Below the pieces are notes generated by a model. It saw nothing but the letters and a program-made list of their open reading frames with translations. It was not told where the DNA came from and did no database searches. From NCBI RefSeq assembly GCF_009707865.1, contig NZ_WMBA01000012.1:1-64000 (forward strand): DNA of 64,000 nt, given 5' to 3'. The stretch is from Amycolatopsis pithecellobii. Its GTDB lineage: Bacteria > Actinomycetota > Actinomycetes > Mycobacteriales > Pseudonocardiaceae. Position 1 is the first letter of the stretch; each line of letters opens with the position of its first letter. Below, piece by piece: positions 1 to 8,635 of the stretch. The position numbers and the translations under genes were made by a program.

Positions 1-362
1 GGGGTGCGGGGGCGGGCGTTGTCCCAGGGCGCGCCGTGGGAGCTTTTGCGTCCCGCGACGCCGAGCTGGACCGCGGGGATCGAGCCGATGGACCGGATGG
101 CCGCCGCGAGCCGGTGATGGCCGGCCACTTGGTCCCCGGTGTACAGGCCGAGATCCCGGGCGGTGGTGCGCATATCGGGGGCGACGCCGGTGCATTCGAC
201 GACGACCATGCCCACTCCGCCGGCCGCCCTGGACCCGTAGTGGGCGAGGTGCCAGTCGGTGGGGGTGCCGTCGTCGGCGGAGTACTGGCACATCGGGGAG
301 AGCCACACCCTGTTCGGGATCGTCAGCTCCCTGAGGCGAAGCGCGGACCAAGCCGTCGTCAT
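1..362 (-). CDS. Old yellow enzyme family NADH:flavin oxidoreductase (N-terminal part, cut by window edge)
   Basis: The minus-strand frame from ATG at 362 stays open to the edge and encodes about 120 residues of the N-terminal half of an FMN-dependent ene-reductase of the YqjM/OYE class. Visible landmarks in order are NRVWLSPMCQYSA (residues about 17-29, FMN-binding strand), TDWHLAHYGSRAAGG, VECTGVAPDMRTT and a QLGVAGRK segment near residue 107. The family usually reads QLAHAGRK, so the normally conserved His is Val here. The ATG overlaps the TGA of the upstream hydrolase (ATGA), so the two are translationally coupled and probably act in one pathway, reducing an activated C=C bond. The catalytic His pair of the family would lie beyond the window. 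The frame is not closed by a stop inside the window, which makes it easy to miss. Confidence 0.85.
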   Translation of the reverse strand, partial: MTTAWSALRLRELTIPNRVWLSPMCQYSADDGTPTDWHLAHYGSRAAGGVGMVVVECTGVAPDMRTTARDLGLYTGDQVAGHHRLAAAIRSIGSIPAVQLGVAGRKSSHGAPWDNARPRT

Positions 363-1156
363 CGGATGGCGGCCATGAGCAGCTTGGCGGTTTCTTCGGG
401 TTGTTCGATGAGGAAGTGGTGGCTGCCGAGCTCGTGGACGACGAAGTCGATCCGGTCGCCGTAACGCGCGACGGCCTCCGGGTCGAGCAGGCCACGGACG
501 GCGAGTGTGGTGACCGGTTGCGACACGGCTTGCAATGCTTCGTCCATGTCCCAGCGCAACATCCCCGCGAGGGCCGCGACGCCGACGGACTGCGGGATGC
601 CGGACATTTTCCGGAAGATCGTTTCGCCGAATTCGGGGTCTGTCCCGGGAATGGAGCCCATGGTGACCAAGCCCCGTACGGCTGCGGGGAAGTCGGTCTC
701 GAAGCCTTCGAGGAGGGGACGGGCCGCGGCGTCGTCGATGGCGGGGTAGAGCGCGAGGTAGTGGTAGGCGTCGAGCCCGATGACCCGGGTGACCACGTCG
801 GGCCTCAGCCGCGCGTATTCGATGGCGACGGCGCCGCCGAGGGAGTGCCCGACCACCACACAGCGATCGACGTGTTCGGCGTCCGTGACCGCCGCGACGT
901 CGCGGGCGAACTCCTCCATCGTCCAGCTGTCGCGTGCCGTGCGGGAGCCGCCGTGCCCGGGGAGATCGATCGTGATCACCCGGTGGTCGGCGGGGAGAAA
1001 GGCCGCGACGGGAGCGAAATCGGTGCGCCGGCATCCCCAGCCGTGGATGAAGACCCAGGTCAGGCCCGTGGGCGGACCTGTCACCGAGTAGCAGATCGAC
1101 GTTTCCCCGGTGCGCCGCACCGTGCGGACGGTGCCGGTATCGGTCGGTAGGGACAT
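359..1156 (-). CDS. Alpha/beta hydrolase
   Basis: 265 residues, the usual length for a single-domain alpha/beta hydrolase. The oxyanion strand reads VFIHGWGCR (near residue 34), the nucleophile elbow GHSLGG (Ser near 103) and the late catalytic His lies in LGSHHFLIEQP (near 247). A GAGG ribosome site sits 5 nt before the ATG. It is the promoter-proximal gene of a minus-strand pair with the old-yellow-enzyme gene and diverges from the MHS transporter at 1310. One copy of the 17-bp GTTCC box (1165-1181) lies 9 nt upstream of the ATG, so expression is probably controlled with the 5.3-kb genes. Substrate cannot be told from sequence; ester, lactone or C-C bond cleavage are all possible for this fold. 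Confidence 0.85.
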   Translation of the reverse strand: MSLPTDTGTVRTVRRTGETSICYSVTGPPTGLTWVFIHGWGCRRTDFAPVAAFLPADHRVITIDLPGHGGSRTARDSWTMEEFARDVAAVTDAEHVDRCVVVGHSLGGAVAIEYARLRPDVVTRVIGLDAYHYLALYPAIDDAAARPLLEGFETDFPAAVRGLVTMGSIPGTDPEFGETIFRKMSGIPQSVGVAALAGMLRWDMDEALQAVSQPVTTLAVRGLLDPEAVARYGDRIDFVVHELGSHHFLIEQPEETAKLLMAAIR

Positions 1157-1164
1157 GGTGCCTC

Positions 1165-1290
1165 GTTCCGTAATAGTGAACGACGTCTCGATTCACGGGA
1201 CGATAAGACACGGTTGCCGGACCGTCAACCGTCGACACCGGCCCTACACTGACGTACCGTTTCGCAGCACATTGTTCCGTGATGCAGTAC
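1165..1290. promoter_or_regulatory. Divergent promoter with two 17-bp GTTCC-N3-AT-N5-AC boxes
   Basis: Box 1 (GTTCCGTAATAGTGAAC, 1165-1181) and box 2 (GTTCCGTGATGCAGTAC, 1274-1290) lie between the divergent hydrolase and transporter genes, both read on the plus strand. Box 2 overlaps a 19-bp dyad with 7-bp arms, CGTGATG-N5-CATCACG, at 1278-1296, directly before the transporter's ribosome site. The same 17-bp pattern occurs twice more at 5287-5380. A shared repressor or activator is inferred; the IclR regulator at 8636 is the only regulator in this gene set. Confidence 0.55.
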
Positions 1291-1309
1291 ATCACGTTGA
1301 GGAGCTGTG

Positions 1310-2602
1310 ATGCACAAGAAAATCCTCGGCGCCGCAATGTTCGGGCACGCCGTTGAGTCCTACGACTTCGTGATCTACGGGTCGTCGGCGACGATCATCG
1401 CCAGACATTTCTTTCCCGCCGGAAACCCCACCTTGGCGATCCTGTCGACGCTGGCCGTCTACGGCATCGCCTTCGTGGTGCGCCCGCTCGGCGCCGCCGT
1501 ATTCGGCAGCATCGGCGACCGCCTCGGCCGGCGCACCGCACTGTCCACAGTGGTCCTGATCATGGCGGTGTCGACGATCGCCATCGCGGTACTGCCCAAC
1601 TACGCACAGGCCGGGATCGTGGCCCCGTTACTGTTGCTGTGTTGCCGGCTCGCCCAGGGGATCTCGATGGGGGCCGAGTACACCAGCGCCGCTTCGTACG
1701 TGATGGAACAAGCACCCCCCGACAAGCGCGGACTGTGGATCAGCGCCGTCGGGAGCGCCACCTTCGTCGGTTCCGCGCTGGCCACGTTCGCGCTGCTCGC
1801 CCTTCAACTCGCGTCGCCGGCGGCCTACGCGGACTGGAGCTGGCGGATCGCGTTCCTCTTCGGGGGCCTCATGGCGCTCGTCGGGCTCTACATGCGCCTG
1901 CGCCTGGAGGAGACCAGTACCTTCCGGGCACTCGAGGCGCAGGGCGAGACGTCGACGAGGCCGGTCCGGGAGTCGTTCCATAACTGGCGCGTGTTCCTCC
2001 TGCTGTTCGCGGTCTTCGCGCTGCTGGCCGTGGTCGTCCACAATTTGCTGGGCTATCTGCCCACCTATCTCATGACCACCGGCGGCATTCCCGGAACCAC
2101 GGTGCTGGTCGCCGGTGGCGTCGCGCTCCTGTTGTGCACCGGTCTTTCCGTCCTCACTGGTGCCCTTTCCGACCGGCTCGGGCGCAAACCGCTGCTGATC
2201 GCCGGCGTCGCCATCGCGGTCGGTGGTTCGGTTCCGGCGTATGTCCTGGCGCGGGGCGGCACGCTGGTGTCCACATTGGGCGCAGAGTTCCTGCTGGTCA
2301 TCCCGGCCGCGGTGGTCGGCATGGCGGCGACGATCGTGGCGGTGGAACTCGTCCCGCCGCGGGTACGGGCGACCAGCACGGCCCTGGCGTACAACGTCGC
2401 TTATGCGGTGTTCGGCGGCACCGCACCCGTGATCGGCGCGTTGCTGACCGCGCGGTTCGGCAAGCTGGCGCCCGGCGGTTACATCACCGTGGTGGCGGCG
2501 ATCGCGCTCGTCATCGTGCTCGTCGCACTGCCGGAAACCCGTAACCGCGCCGCGGTCGTGCCCGGGGTTCGGGCGCCGGAGCGCCTGCCCGAAGCTTCCT
2601 GA
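1310..2602 (+). CDS. MHS-family major facilitator transporter
   Basis: 430 residues, twelve predicted membrane helices, and the metabolite:H+ symporter signature (relatives carry shikimate, alpha-ketoglutarate, proline/betaine). The first helix carries the family-typical HAVESYDFVIYG, loop 2-3 reads GDRLGRR, and the symmetrical loop 8-9 reads SDRLGRK. GAGGAG lies 5 nt before ATG 1310; the GTG directly before it (1307) is too close to that site. It probably brings the substrate of the neighbouring hydrolase, reductase and amidase into the cell by proton symport. It is followed by a strong hairpin terminator and faces the amidase gene. Confidence 0.85.
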   Translation: MHKKILGAAMFGHAVESYDFVIYGSSATIIARHFFPAGNPTLAILSTLAVYGIAFVVRPLGAAVFGSIGDRLGRRTALSTVVLIMAVSTIAIAVLPNYAQAGIVAPLLLLCCRLAQGISMGAEYTSAASYVMEQAPPDKRGLWISAVGSATFVGSALATFALLALQLASPAAYADWSWRIAFLFGGLMALVGLYMRLRLEETSTFRALEAQGETSTRPVRESFHNWRVFLLLFAVFALLAVVVHNLLGYLPTYLMTTGGIPGTTVLVAGGVALLLCTGLSVLTGALSDRLGRKPLLIAGVAIAVGGSVPAYVLARGGTLVSTLGAEFLLVIPAAVVGMAATIVAVELVPPRVRATSTALAYNVAYAVFGGTAPVIGALLTARFGKLAPGGYITVVAAIALVIVLVALPETRNRAAVVPGVRAPERLPEAS

Positions 2603-2605
2603 TAT

Positions 2606-2647
2606 GCGACTCTGCCCACCAGTGCACGCACTGGTGGGCAGAGTCGC
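2606..2647. terminator. Bidirectional hairpin terminator
   Basis: A perfect 20-bp inverted repeat (2606-2625 and 2628-2647) with a 2-nt centre starts 3 nt after the transporter stop and ends 9 nt before the amidase stop. There is no clear T run, as is common for actinobacterial terminators. It serves both convergent transcripts. Confidence 0.85.
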
Positions 2648-2656
2648 ACTGGAGAA

Positions 2657-4066
2657 TCAGCCGCTGACCGGGGTCAACGTCGTCCCGATCCAGCGCGCGA
2701 TGGCGGCCATTTTCGCGTCCGTACCCGGCTGTCCCATCACCTGGAGGCCGAACGGGAGACCGCCGACCGCCATCAGCGGCACGTTCACCGCCGGTGCGCC
2801 CAGCAGCGAACTCGGGAAGTTGAAGGCCGGATCCCCGGTCGGCCACCGCGCGGGCTCGTGGCCAGGTATGTCGCCCAGCCACTGCGGCGCGGAGCCACTC
2901 GACGTCGGCGCGATGACCGCGTCCACCCGTGGGCCGAGGAGCGCATAAGCGGATTTCACGGCGGCGCGATCGCGCAATGCCTCCTCATAGCCCGCCGCAC
3001 CCAGCTTTTCCGCCGCCTCGATGAAGAACCGCTTGCCGCGCGCACTCACCCCGTCGGGATTGTTCGCCACCACGTCGCGGAACGCCCAGAAGTGTTCCCA
3101 CGCCAGGATCGCGCTGCCGAGATCGGTCACGCCCCGCAACGCGCGCTCGAATCGTGCCACGACCGCGTCCTGGCTCCGGCGCAGTACGGTCACCCCGCGC
3201 GATTCGAGCTGTGCGAGGACCTGTTCGAAGACGCCACGGCTGACGTCGTCCAGGCGTTCCCAGCCTTCGGTTTCCATCACCGCCAGGGTGCCGGGCTGCC
3301 GTGCCGCCGGGGGTGCGGCCGGGCCGGAAAGCGCCGGCCAACCGGGGTCACCTCCGGCGCGTGAGGCGATCGCGATCGCGACCAGCCACATGTCCTCGGG
3401 ACAGGCGGCGAGCACGCCGTGGGAGGTCATGCTCGCGGTCTGCCGTTCACCACGGTTGATGGCTCCCTGAGACGGTTTCAGACCCCAGTTCCCGTTGAAG
3501 CTCGCCGGCCGCATGAGCGAGCCGCCGGTCTGCGTCGCGATGGTGACCGGAACCATCCGGGCCCCGACGGCGGCTCCCGAACCCGACGACGAACCGCCGG
3601 GAGTGTGCTTCGGATTGAACGGGTTCCGCGTCGGACTGGGTTCCGGACCGCCCAGTTCCGTGGTCACCGTTTTCCCGAGGATGACCGCGCCTGCCTGACG
3701 TAGTGCCCACACCGCGGCGTTGTCCCGCTTCGGAAAGTTGCCGGTGAACGCGGCGCATCCCATCTGGGTCGGCATATCCCGGGTTTCGAGGAGATCCTTG
3801 ATACCCATCGGGATGCCGTCGATCGGCGAACGCGGTTCCCCGTTGCGCCACCGCGCGGTGCTGGCATCCGCCTGCTTGCGTGCCTCCTGTTCGTTGAGCA
3901 CGACCCAGGCCCGTACGGCGGGTTCACGCTCGGAAATCGTGGCGAGGCACCGTTCCAGATATTCGCGCGGTGAGTCGGTGCCGTCGCGGAAGGCGCTGAC
4001 CGCGGTGTGGAAGCGCAGGCCTTCGAAGGTGGCCGGATCGTATTCGACGACGTCGTCAGTGCTCAT
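2657..4066 (-). CDS. Amidase signature family hydrolase
   Basis: 469 residues, normal length. The Ser-cisSer-Lys triad of the amidase signature family is complete: Lys90 in GIPMGIKD, cis-Ser159 in GGSSSGSG and nucleophile Ser183 in TQTGGSLMRP, with the expected 24-residue spacing between the serines. It hydrolyses a carboxamide to acid plus ammonia or amine; specificity is unknown. Its ATG lies inside the last codons of the aminotransferase gene (ATGA overlap at 4063-4066), so the two are one transcription unit read from the divergent promoter near 5.3 kb. Confidence 0.9.
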   Translation of the reverse strand: MSTDDVVEYDPATFEGLRFHTAVSAFRDGTDSPREYLERCLATISEREPAVRAWVVLNEQEARKQADASTARWRNGEPRSPIDGIPMGIKDLLETRDMPTQMGCAAFTGNFPKRDNAAVWALRQAGAVILGKTVTTELGGPEPSPTRNPFNPKHTPGGSSSGSGAAVGARMVPVTIATQTGGSLMRPASFNGNWGLKPSQGAINRGERQTASMTSHGVLAACPEDMWLVAIAIASRAGGDPGWPALSGPAAPPAARQPGTLAVMETEGWERLDDVSRGVFEQVLAQLESRGVTVLRRSQDAVVARFERALRGVTDLGSAILAWEHFWAFRDVVANNPDGVSARGKRFFIEAAEKLGAAGYEEALRDRAAVKSAYALLGPRVDAVIAPTSSGSAPQWLGDIPGHEPARWPTGDPAFNFPSSLLGAPAVNVPLMAVGGLPFGLQVMGQPGTDAKMAAIARWIGTTLTPVSG

Positions 4067-5319
4067 CGGTGCTCTCCTTGGATAGCGATGCGGTGGTCCC
4101 GGCCGGGCAGGTGGCGTCCGAGGCGGTCGAGCGCTTCACGGATGTCTTCGGTCGCGCCGGCGAACGAAAGCCGGATCCAGCTATGACCGTCGACCGGATC
4201 GAAATCGATGCCCGGCGCCACCGCGACCCCGGTCTCGGCGAGAAGCCGCCGTCCGAAGGCGAGGGTGTCGCCGGTGAGGTGGGCGATGTCGGCGTACACG
4301 TAGAACGCCCCGTCGGCCGGTGCGAGCCGCGTCAACCCGATCGAGGGCAGCCCGTCCAGGAGCAGCTTGCGGTTCACGGCGTATCGCGCGACATGCGCGT
4401 CAGCCTCGGCATACGACGAATCGGTGAACGCGCCGAGTGCCGCCCGTTGCGCCGGCACGGGAGGGCAGATGGTGAAGTTCCCGGAGATGACCTCGACGGC
4501 TCGCCGCAGCCGCTCGGGCACCAGCAGCCAGCCGAGCCGCCAGCCGGTCATGGACCAGTACTTGGAGAACGAATTCACGACGATCGCCTCGTGGCTCGTA
4601 CTCCACGCGCTCGCCGACGGCGGCCCGTAGCCGTACTCGATGCCGTGGTAGATCTCGTCGCTGACGAACTGGGTGCCGTGCTCGTCGCACCACTGCGCGA
4701 GCGCGGCCAGCTCGGCCGGTTCGATGACCGAGCCGGTGGGGTTGGCTGGGCTCGCGACGATCAATCCGGCCGGCACCTCGTCGAGTTCCTCCAGCATCGC
4801 GACGGTCGGTTGGAAGCCGGTCTCCGGCCCGCACGGCAGTTCCACGACGCGGCAGCCGAGACTCGAAAGAACGTTGCGGTAGCAGGGATATCCCGGCCGC
4901 GCGAGCACGACGGTGTCGCCCGCGTCGAAGGTGGCGAGGAAGCTCAGCAGGAACCCGCCCGACCCGCCGGTGGTGACGACGACATCGTCGGCCGTGACCG
5001 TGTCGTCGCCGTAGCGGCGGCGGTGATGACCGGCGATGGCCTCGCGCAACTCGCGGACCCCGAGCGGGTCGGAGTAGCCCAGCACCTGCCGGTCGATCGC
5101 CCGGATTCCGGCGGCGCGGACATCGGCCGGGGCCGGGGTGGAGGGCTGGCCCGCGGAGAGGTTGACCACGTCGCCGTGCGTACGCCCGCGCTCGGCGGCG
5201 GCTGCCCAGACCTTCATGACGTGAAAGGGCGGTACCTGGGCGCGGAGGGCCGAAGCGTTCAGTCTTGTTTCGTAATACGGCACGCCGTGCATCATAATGG
5301 AACGATCGCCGATATCCAC
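4063..5319 (-). CDS. PLP-dependent class I/II aminotransferase
   Basis: A fold-type I aminotransferase, 418 residues from GTG 5319. Visible features are VVNLSAGQPSTPAP near the N-terminus, SPANPTGSV (PLP/substrate loop), SDEIYHG and the PLP-lysine in NSFSKYWSMTGWRLGW (Lys near 253), and SFAGATEDIREAL at the end. It is aspartate-aminotransferase-like and would interconvert an amino and an oxo acid. The start is uncertain: GTG 5319 has only a weak AAAGAG nearby, twin ATGs at 5298/5295 fall inside a GTTCC box (5287-5303), and conserved homology begins only around residue 24. It pairs with the amidase downstream, suggesting that the acid or amine released there is transaminated. Confidence 0.88.
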   Translation of the reverse strand: MDIGDRSIMMHGVPYYETRLNASALRAQVPPFHVMKVWAAAAERGRTHGDVVNLSAGQPSTPAPADVRAAGIRAIDRQVLGYSDPLGVRELREAIAGHHRRRYGDDTVTADDVVVTTGGSGGFLLSFLATFDAGDTVVLARPGYPCYRNVLSSLGCRVVELPCGPETGFQPTVAMLEELDEVPAGLIVASPANPTGSVIEPAELAALAQWCDEHGTQFVSDEIYHGIEYGYGPPSASAWSTSHEAIVVNSFSKYWSMTGWRLGWLLVPERLRRAVEVISGNFTICPPVPAQRAALGAFTDSSYAEADAHVARYAVNRKLLLDGLPSIGLTRLAPADGAFYVYADIAHLTGDTLAFGRRLLAETGVAVAPGIDFDPVDGHSWIRLSFAGATEDIREALDRLGRHLPGRDHRIAIQGEHR

Positions 5320-5380
5320 GGCTCTTTACCGAAGCTCATCGTCGGTCTACTATCCAGCACATCGTGTCGCATTGTGGAAC
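5287..5380. promoter_or_regulatory. Divergent promoter with two more GTTCC-N3-AT-N5-AC boxes
   Basis: On the minus strand, box 3 is GTTCCATTATGATGCAC (5303-5287) and box 4 is GTTCCACAATGCGACAC (5380-5364). They match the two boxes at 1165-1290 at all nine shared positions (GTTCC, AT, AC). Box 4 ends 8 nt before the CapA-like start; box 3 covers the start region of the aminotransferase gene. Co-control of the two divergent gene pairs is inferred. Confidence 0.55.
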
Positions 5381-5388
5381 GGAGTCGT

Positions 5389-6522
5389 ATGGATCTGACC
5401 ATCGTGGGAGACGTCGTCGTCTCGGGGTGGCCACGGCGGCCAGTCCTCGATCCGGCCGGCCCCGGGAGTTCGGCGCTCGGGCTGCTGCGCGACGGCGACC
5501 TGACGATCGGCAACCTCGAGGTGCCCCTCACCGAATCCGGGCAGCGCGCCGAGAAGCTGGTCGCCATGCGTGCGCCTGCTTCGGGGGCGGCTGAGCTGGC
5601 GGGCTTCGGCTTCGATCTGGTGTCACTGGCCATGAATCATGCGCTCGACTACGGCGTGCAGGGCATGCGTGACACGGTGCGCGCGCTGGACGCCGCGGGC
5701 GTGGGGCACGCCGGGTTCGGCGAGACGATCACGGAGGCGAGGACCCCCCGTGTGGTGTCCGCCGCGGGAAAAAGCTTGGCCTTCTTCAGTTTCTGCTCCG
5801 CGCTTCCGCTGGGCTTCAACGCGACCGCGGACCGGGCGGGCATCGGCGCGATCAGGGTGCGCCAGAAGTTCGAGTACGACAGCGGCTTCCTCGACGAAAC
5901 TCCAGGCACGCCACCGTTCGTGCACTCCAGCGCCCATGAACCGGATGTCCGTGCGGCCGAGTCACTGATCCGCGAAGCCAAGCGGCGCAACGACTTTGTC
6001 GCCGTCGCGCTGCATTGGGGCGTTCCGTTCTGCTACCTGCCCGAGGCGCAGGGACCGCTCGCGCGGTACCAGCAACCGTTGGCGCGGCGCCTGATCGACG
6101 CCGGGGCGGACCTGATCATCGGGCATCACCCGCATTGCCTGCACCCGGTCGAGTTCTACGCACACGGCCTGATCCTGTATTCCACGGGAAACTTCGTCTT
6201 CGACTGGTGCGACGGGTGGAGCCGGGATTCCATGGTGGCGAAGGAAGACGCGCACCCGTTCGCCCCCTACAAACCCGCGCTGCTGCAAGGGCCCTGGTTC
6301 GAGAGCGCCGTGTTCCGGGTGGGGCTGGGCGGGGCCGGCGGGCCGACACTTCGCCTTGACCCGATCGAGCTCGACTCCGACAGCCAGCCGATCTTGCCGA
6401 GGCCCGAGGTGGCGGCGTCGATTCTGGCCAAGTTCGCGGCGGCGTCACGGGAACTGGATCCGTCCATTGTGGTCGAAGACGACGGGCGGGTACTGCGGAA
6501 CACCATTGTGGAGGAAGCGTGA
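5389..6522 (+). CDS. CapA family protein (poly-gamma-glutamate capsule type metallophosphoesterase)
   Basis: 377 residues beginning MDLTIVGDVVVSG; the frame is open far upstream but GGAG at 5381 and the family's usual N-terminal strand fix ATG 5389. CapA/PgsA landmarks are present: GNLEVPLT, AMNHALDYG, ALHWGVPF, GHHPHCLHP and STGNFVFDW. These belong to the calcineurin-like metal site. It lacks the membrane anchor of true PgsA proteins and is therefore probably a soluble member, as often seen in catabolic or tailoring loci. The last codon overlaps the start of the deacetylase (GTGA). First gene of a three-gene operon with deacetylase and M20 hydrolase. Confidence 0.85.
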   Translation: MDLTIVGDVVVSGWPRRPVLDPAGPGSSALGLLRDGDLTIGNLEVPLTESGQRAEKLVAMRAPASGAAELAGFGFDLVSLAMNHALDYGVQGMRDTVRALDAAGVGHAGFGETITEARTPRVVSAAGKSLAFFSFCSALPLGFNATADRAGIGAIRVRQKFEYDSGFLDETPGTPPFVHSSAHEPDVRAAESLIREAKRRNDFVAVALHWGVPFCYLPEAQGPLARYQQPLARRLIDAGADLIIGHHPHCLHPVEFYAHGLILYSTGNFVFDWCDGWSRDSMVAKEDAHPFAPYKPALLQGPWFESAVFRVGLGGAGGPTLRLDPIELDSDSQPILPRPEVAASILAKFAAASRELDPSIVVEDDGRVLRNTIVEEA

Positions 6523-7412
6523 CCGAGCAACAGCCGTGGCAGTGGACCGAGCCGACCTGGCGCGGTCACGTCGAGCGAGTGCGGGCCGGGCGCCCGTTGC
6601 GGCCGGAGTCGTGGCCGGGTGGCGCGAAAGTCGCCGTGGCGCTGTCGTTCGACTCCGACCACGAGACACCCGCCTTGCGGGACGGCGACGTGCTGCCCGG
6701 CAAGTTGTCGCAGGGGGAGTACGGCGCACGCGCCGGCGTGCCGCGGATCTGGAAGCTGCTCGAACGGTTCGAAGCACCGTCGACCTTCTTCATGCCCGCG
6801 GTGTCCGCACTCCTGCACGACGACGAAGCGAAGTCCTATGTGGACGGTGGGCACGAGGTCGCGCTGCACGGCTGGATCCACGAACGCAACACCCAGCTGC
6901 CGCCCGGCGTCGAGCGCGACCTGATGTTCCGGGCCGCCGACACGCTCGAGAAGCTCACCGGGACGCGGCCGGCCGGCATCCGCACCCCGTCGTGGGATCT
7001 GTCCCCGGACACCCTGGAAATCACCCGCGAACTGGGCTTGACCTACGACTCGTCGCTGATGGCCGACGACGACTGCTACGAGATCCTCGCCGACGGCGAA
7101 CCCACCGGCCTCGTCGAGCTGCCCGTCGAATGGATCCGGGACGACATGCCGTACTTCATGATGGAGCGGTTCGGCCCCCACCGGCCGTACACGCCGCCGC
7201 GGGGGGTGCTGTCGATCTGGCGCGACGAATTCGACGTCGCCTACGCGGAAGGCGGGGTCTTCCAGCTGACGTTGCATCCGCACGTCATCGGCCACCGTTC
7301 GCGGATCACGATCCTCGCCGAACTGCTCGAACACATCGCGGCGCACGAAGGGGTCTGGTTCGCCACGCACGCCCAGATCGCCGAGCACGTCCTCGCCGGG
7401 GGTGCCCGATGA
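6519..7412 (+). CDS. NodB-fold polysaccharide deacetylase / cyclic imidase-like amidohydrolase
   Basis: 297 residues, GTG start at 6519 in the GTGA overlap with the CapA-like gene. The NodB metal site is visible: LSFDSDHE (motif 1, Asp pair), GHEVALHGWIHE (motif 2, two His), RTPSWDLSP (motif 3) and LTLHPHVIGHRSR (motif 5 His). The N-terminal DGDVLPGKLSQGEYG and the overall length resemble the HpPgdA/PuuE branch, whose members act on small amides, imides or allantoin-like rings as well as on peptidoglycan. No signal peptide is seen, so it probably acts in the cytoplasm on a small C-N bond substrate rather than on cell wall. This fits its amidohydrolase neighbours. Confidence 0.85.
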   Translation: MTEQQPWQWTEPTWRGHVERVRAGRPLRPESWPGGAKVAVALSFDSDHETPALRDGDVLPGKLSQGEYGARAGVPRIWKLLERFEAPSTFFMPAVSALLHDDEAKSYVDGGHEVALHGWIHERNTQLPPGVERDLMFRAADTLEKLTGTRPAGIRTPSWDLSPDTLEITRELGLTYDSSLMADDDCYEILADGEPTGLVELPVEWIRDDMPYFMMERFGPHRPYTPPRGVLSIWRDEFDVAYAEGGVFQLTLHPHVIGHRSRITILAELLEHIAAHEGVWFATHAQIAEHVLAGGAR

Positions 7413-8599
7413 CCGACTTCACCGCGCGCATCGAGCGCGAGTTCGAACGGAATCTGGACTCGGTTGTCGAGCTGTCCCACCGGATCAACGCCAACCCCGA
7501 GCTCGCTTTCGAGGAGCACGAAACCTCGGCGTCGATCATCGCGTGCCTCGAGCGCGGCGGGCTGTTCACCGTCGAGAAAGGGGTGGCCGGTCTGCCGACG
7601 GCGTTCGTGGCGTCCGCGGGATCCGGTGATCTGGTGTTCGGGCTCTGCGCGGAGATGGACGCCCTTCCCGGTATCGGGCACGGTTGTGGCCACAACGTCA
7701 TCGCCGCGGCGGCCGTGGGTGCCGCGCTGGCGCTGGCCCCATTCGCCGCCGAACTCGGCCTGACGGTCCGGGTTTTCGGCACTCCCGCCGAGGAAAGCGG
7801 GACCGGTAAGGAAATCATGGTCAACCGTGGCGTCTTCGACGGGACCCACGCGGCGATGATGGTCCACCCGTCGCTCAAGGACGTCGTCACCCCGCAGCTG
7901 CGCGCCTCGCGGTCATGGCAGGTCACCTACAGCGGCCGTGGCGGGCACGCGTCGCGACCGTGGAACGCGCTGAACGCCGGGGACGCCGCGGTCGTCGCGC
8001 AGACCGCGATCGGCTTGCTGCGCCAGCAGTTGCGCGACGGGATCCGGGTGCACCACGTCGTGCGGGAAGCCGGGGCTGCCGTCAACGTCATCCCGCACCG
8101 TGCGGTGGTCGATTGCATGATCCGCTGCGACACCATCGCCGAGGTCGACGAGGTGTGGGAGAAGGTGCGGCGGTGCTTCGACGCGGGAGCCGTCGCCACC
8201 GGGACCGGCGTCGAGTACACGTCGCTGCCGTCGATCTACCGCGAGTTCCGGCACGACCGGGATCTGGCGTCCGTGTTCGAAGCCAGCGCGACGGCCGTCG
8301 GGCGGACGTTCCCGGACTACCCGGACAAGATGTTCGGGTCGACCGACATGGGGAACGTTTCGCTGCGCATCCCCGCGATCCACCCGATGCTCTCGTTCGA
8401 CCTGCCGCCCGAGGACGGTAACCACACCGCCGCCTTCGCGGCCGCCGCGGCGGGCCCGGAGGGCGATCGGTTCGTCCGCGACGGGGGACTGGCGATGGCG
8501 CTCACCATCGCGGACATCGCCCGCTCCGAACCGATCCGGTCACGCCTGAGGTCCCGGCGCGGCGTGCCGGGATGCGAGACAGCATCCCGCGCCGGTTGA
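7409..8599 (+). CDS. M20 family metallo-amidohydrolase
   Basis: 396 residues from the ATG at 7409 in an ATGA overlap. M20D (AbgB/hippurate-hydrolase-like) motifs are clear: LCAEMDALPGIGHGCGHN (metal ligands), GTPAEESGTGK (catalytic Glu), the dimerisation/lid segment SGRGGHASRPW, and GSTDMGNVS for the last ligands. The enzyme would hydrolyse an N-acyl or p-aminobenzoyl-amino acid type amide. The C-terminal RSRLRSRRG tail is basic and probably disordered. It closes the capA-deacetylase-M20 operon; the IclR gene begins 36 nt later and may be co-transcribed. Confidence 0.88.
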   Translation: MTDFTARIEREFERNLDSVVELSHRINANPELAFEEHETSASIIACLERGGLFTVEKGVAGLPTAFVASAGSGDLVFGLCAEMDALPGIGHGCGHNVIAAAAVGAALALAPFAAELGLTVRVFGTPAEESGTGKEIMVNRGVFDGTHAAMMVHPSLKDVVTPQLRASRSWQVTYSGRGGHASRPWNALNAGDAAVVAQTAIGLLRQQLRDGIRVHHVVREAGAAVNVIPHRAVVDCMIRCDTIAEVDEVWEKVRRCFDAGAVATGTGVEYTSLPSIYREFRHDRDLASVFEASATAVGRTFPDYPDKMFGSTDMGNVSLRIPAIHPMLSFDLPPEDGNHTAAFAAAAAGPEGDRFVRDGGLAMALTIADIARSEPIRSRLRSRRGVPGCETASRAG

Positions 8600-8635
8600 T
8601 AAGGTTCAGGTCCGATCGGCAGCGAGGGCGTCAAG

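Noticed and set aside
4069-5388. N-terminal 440-codon extension of the CapA-like frame
   Set aside because: This part is antisense to the aminotransferase gene; homology and ribosome site place the start at 5389.
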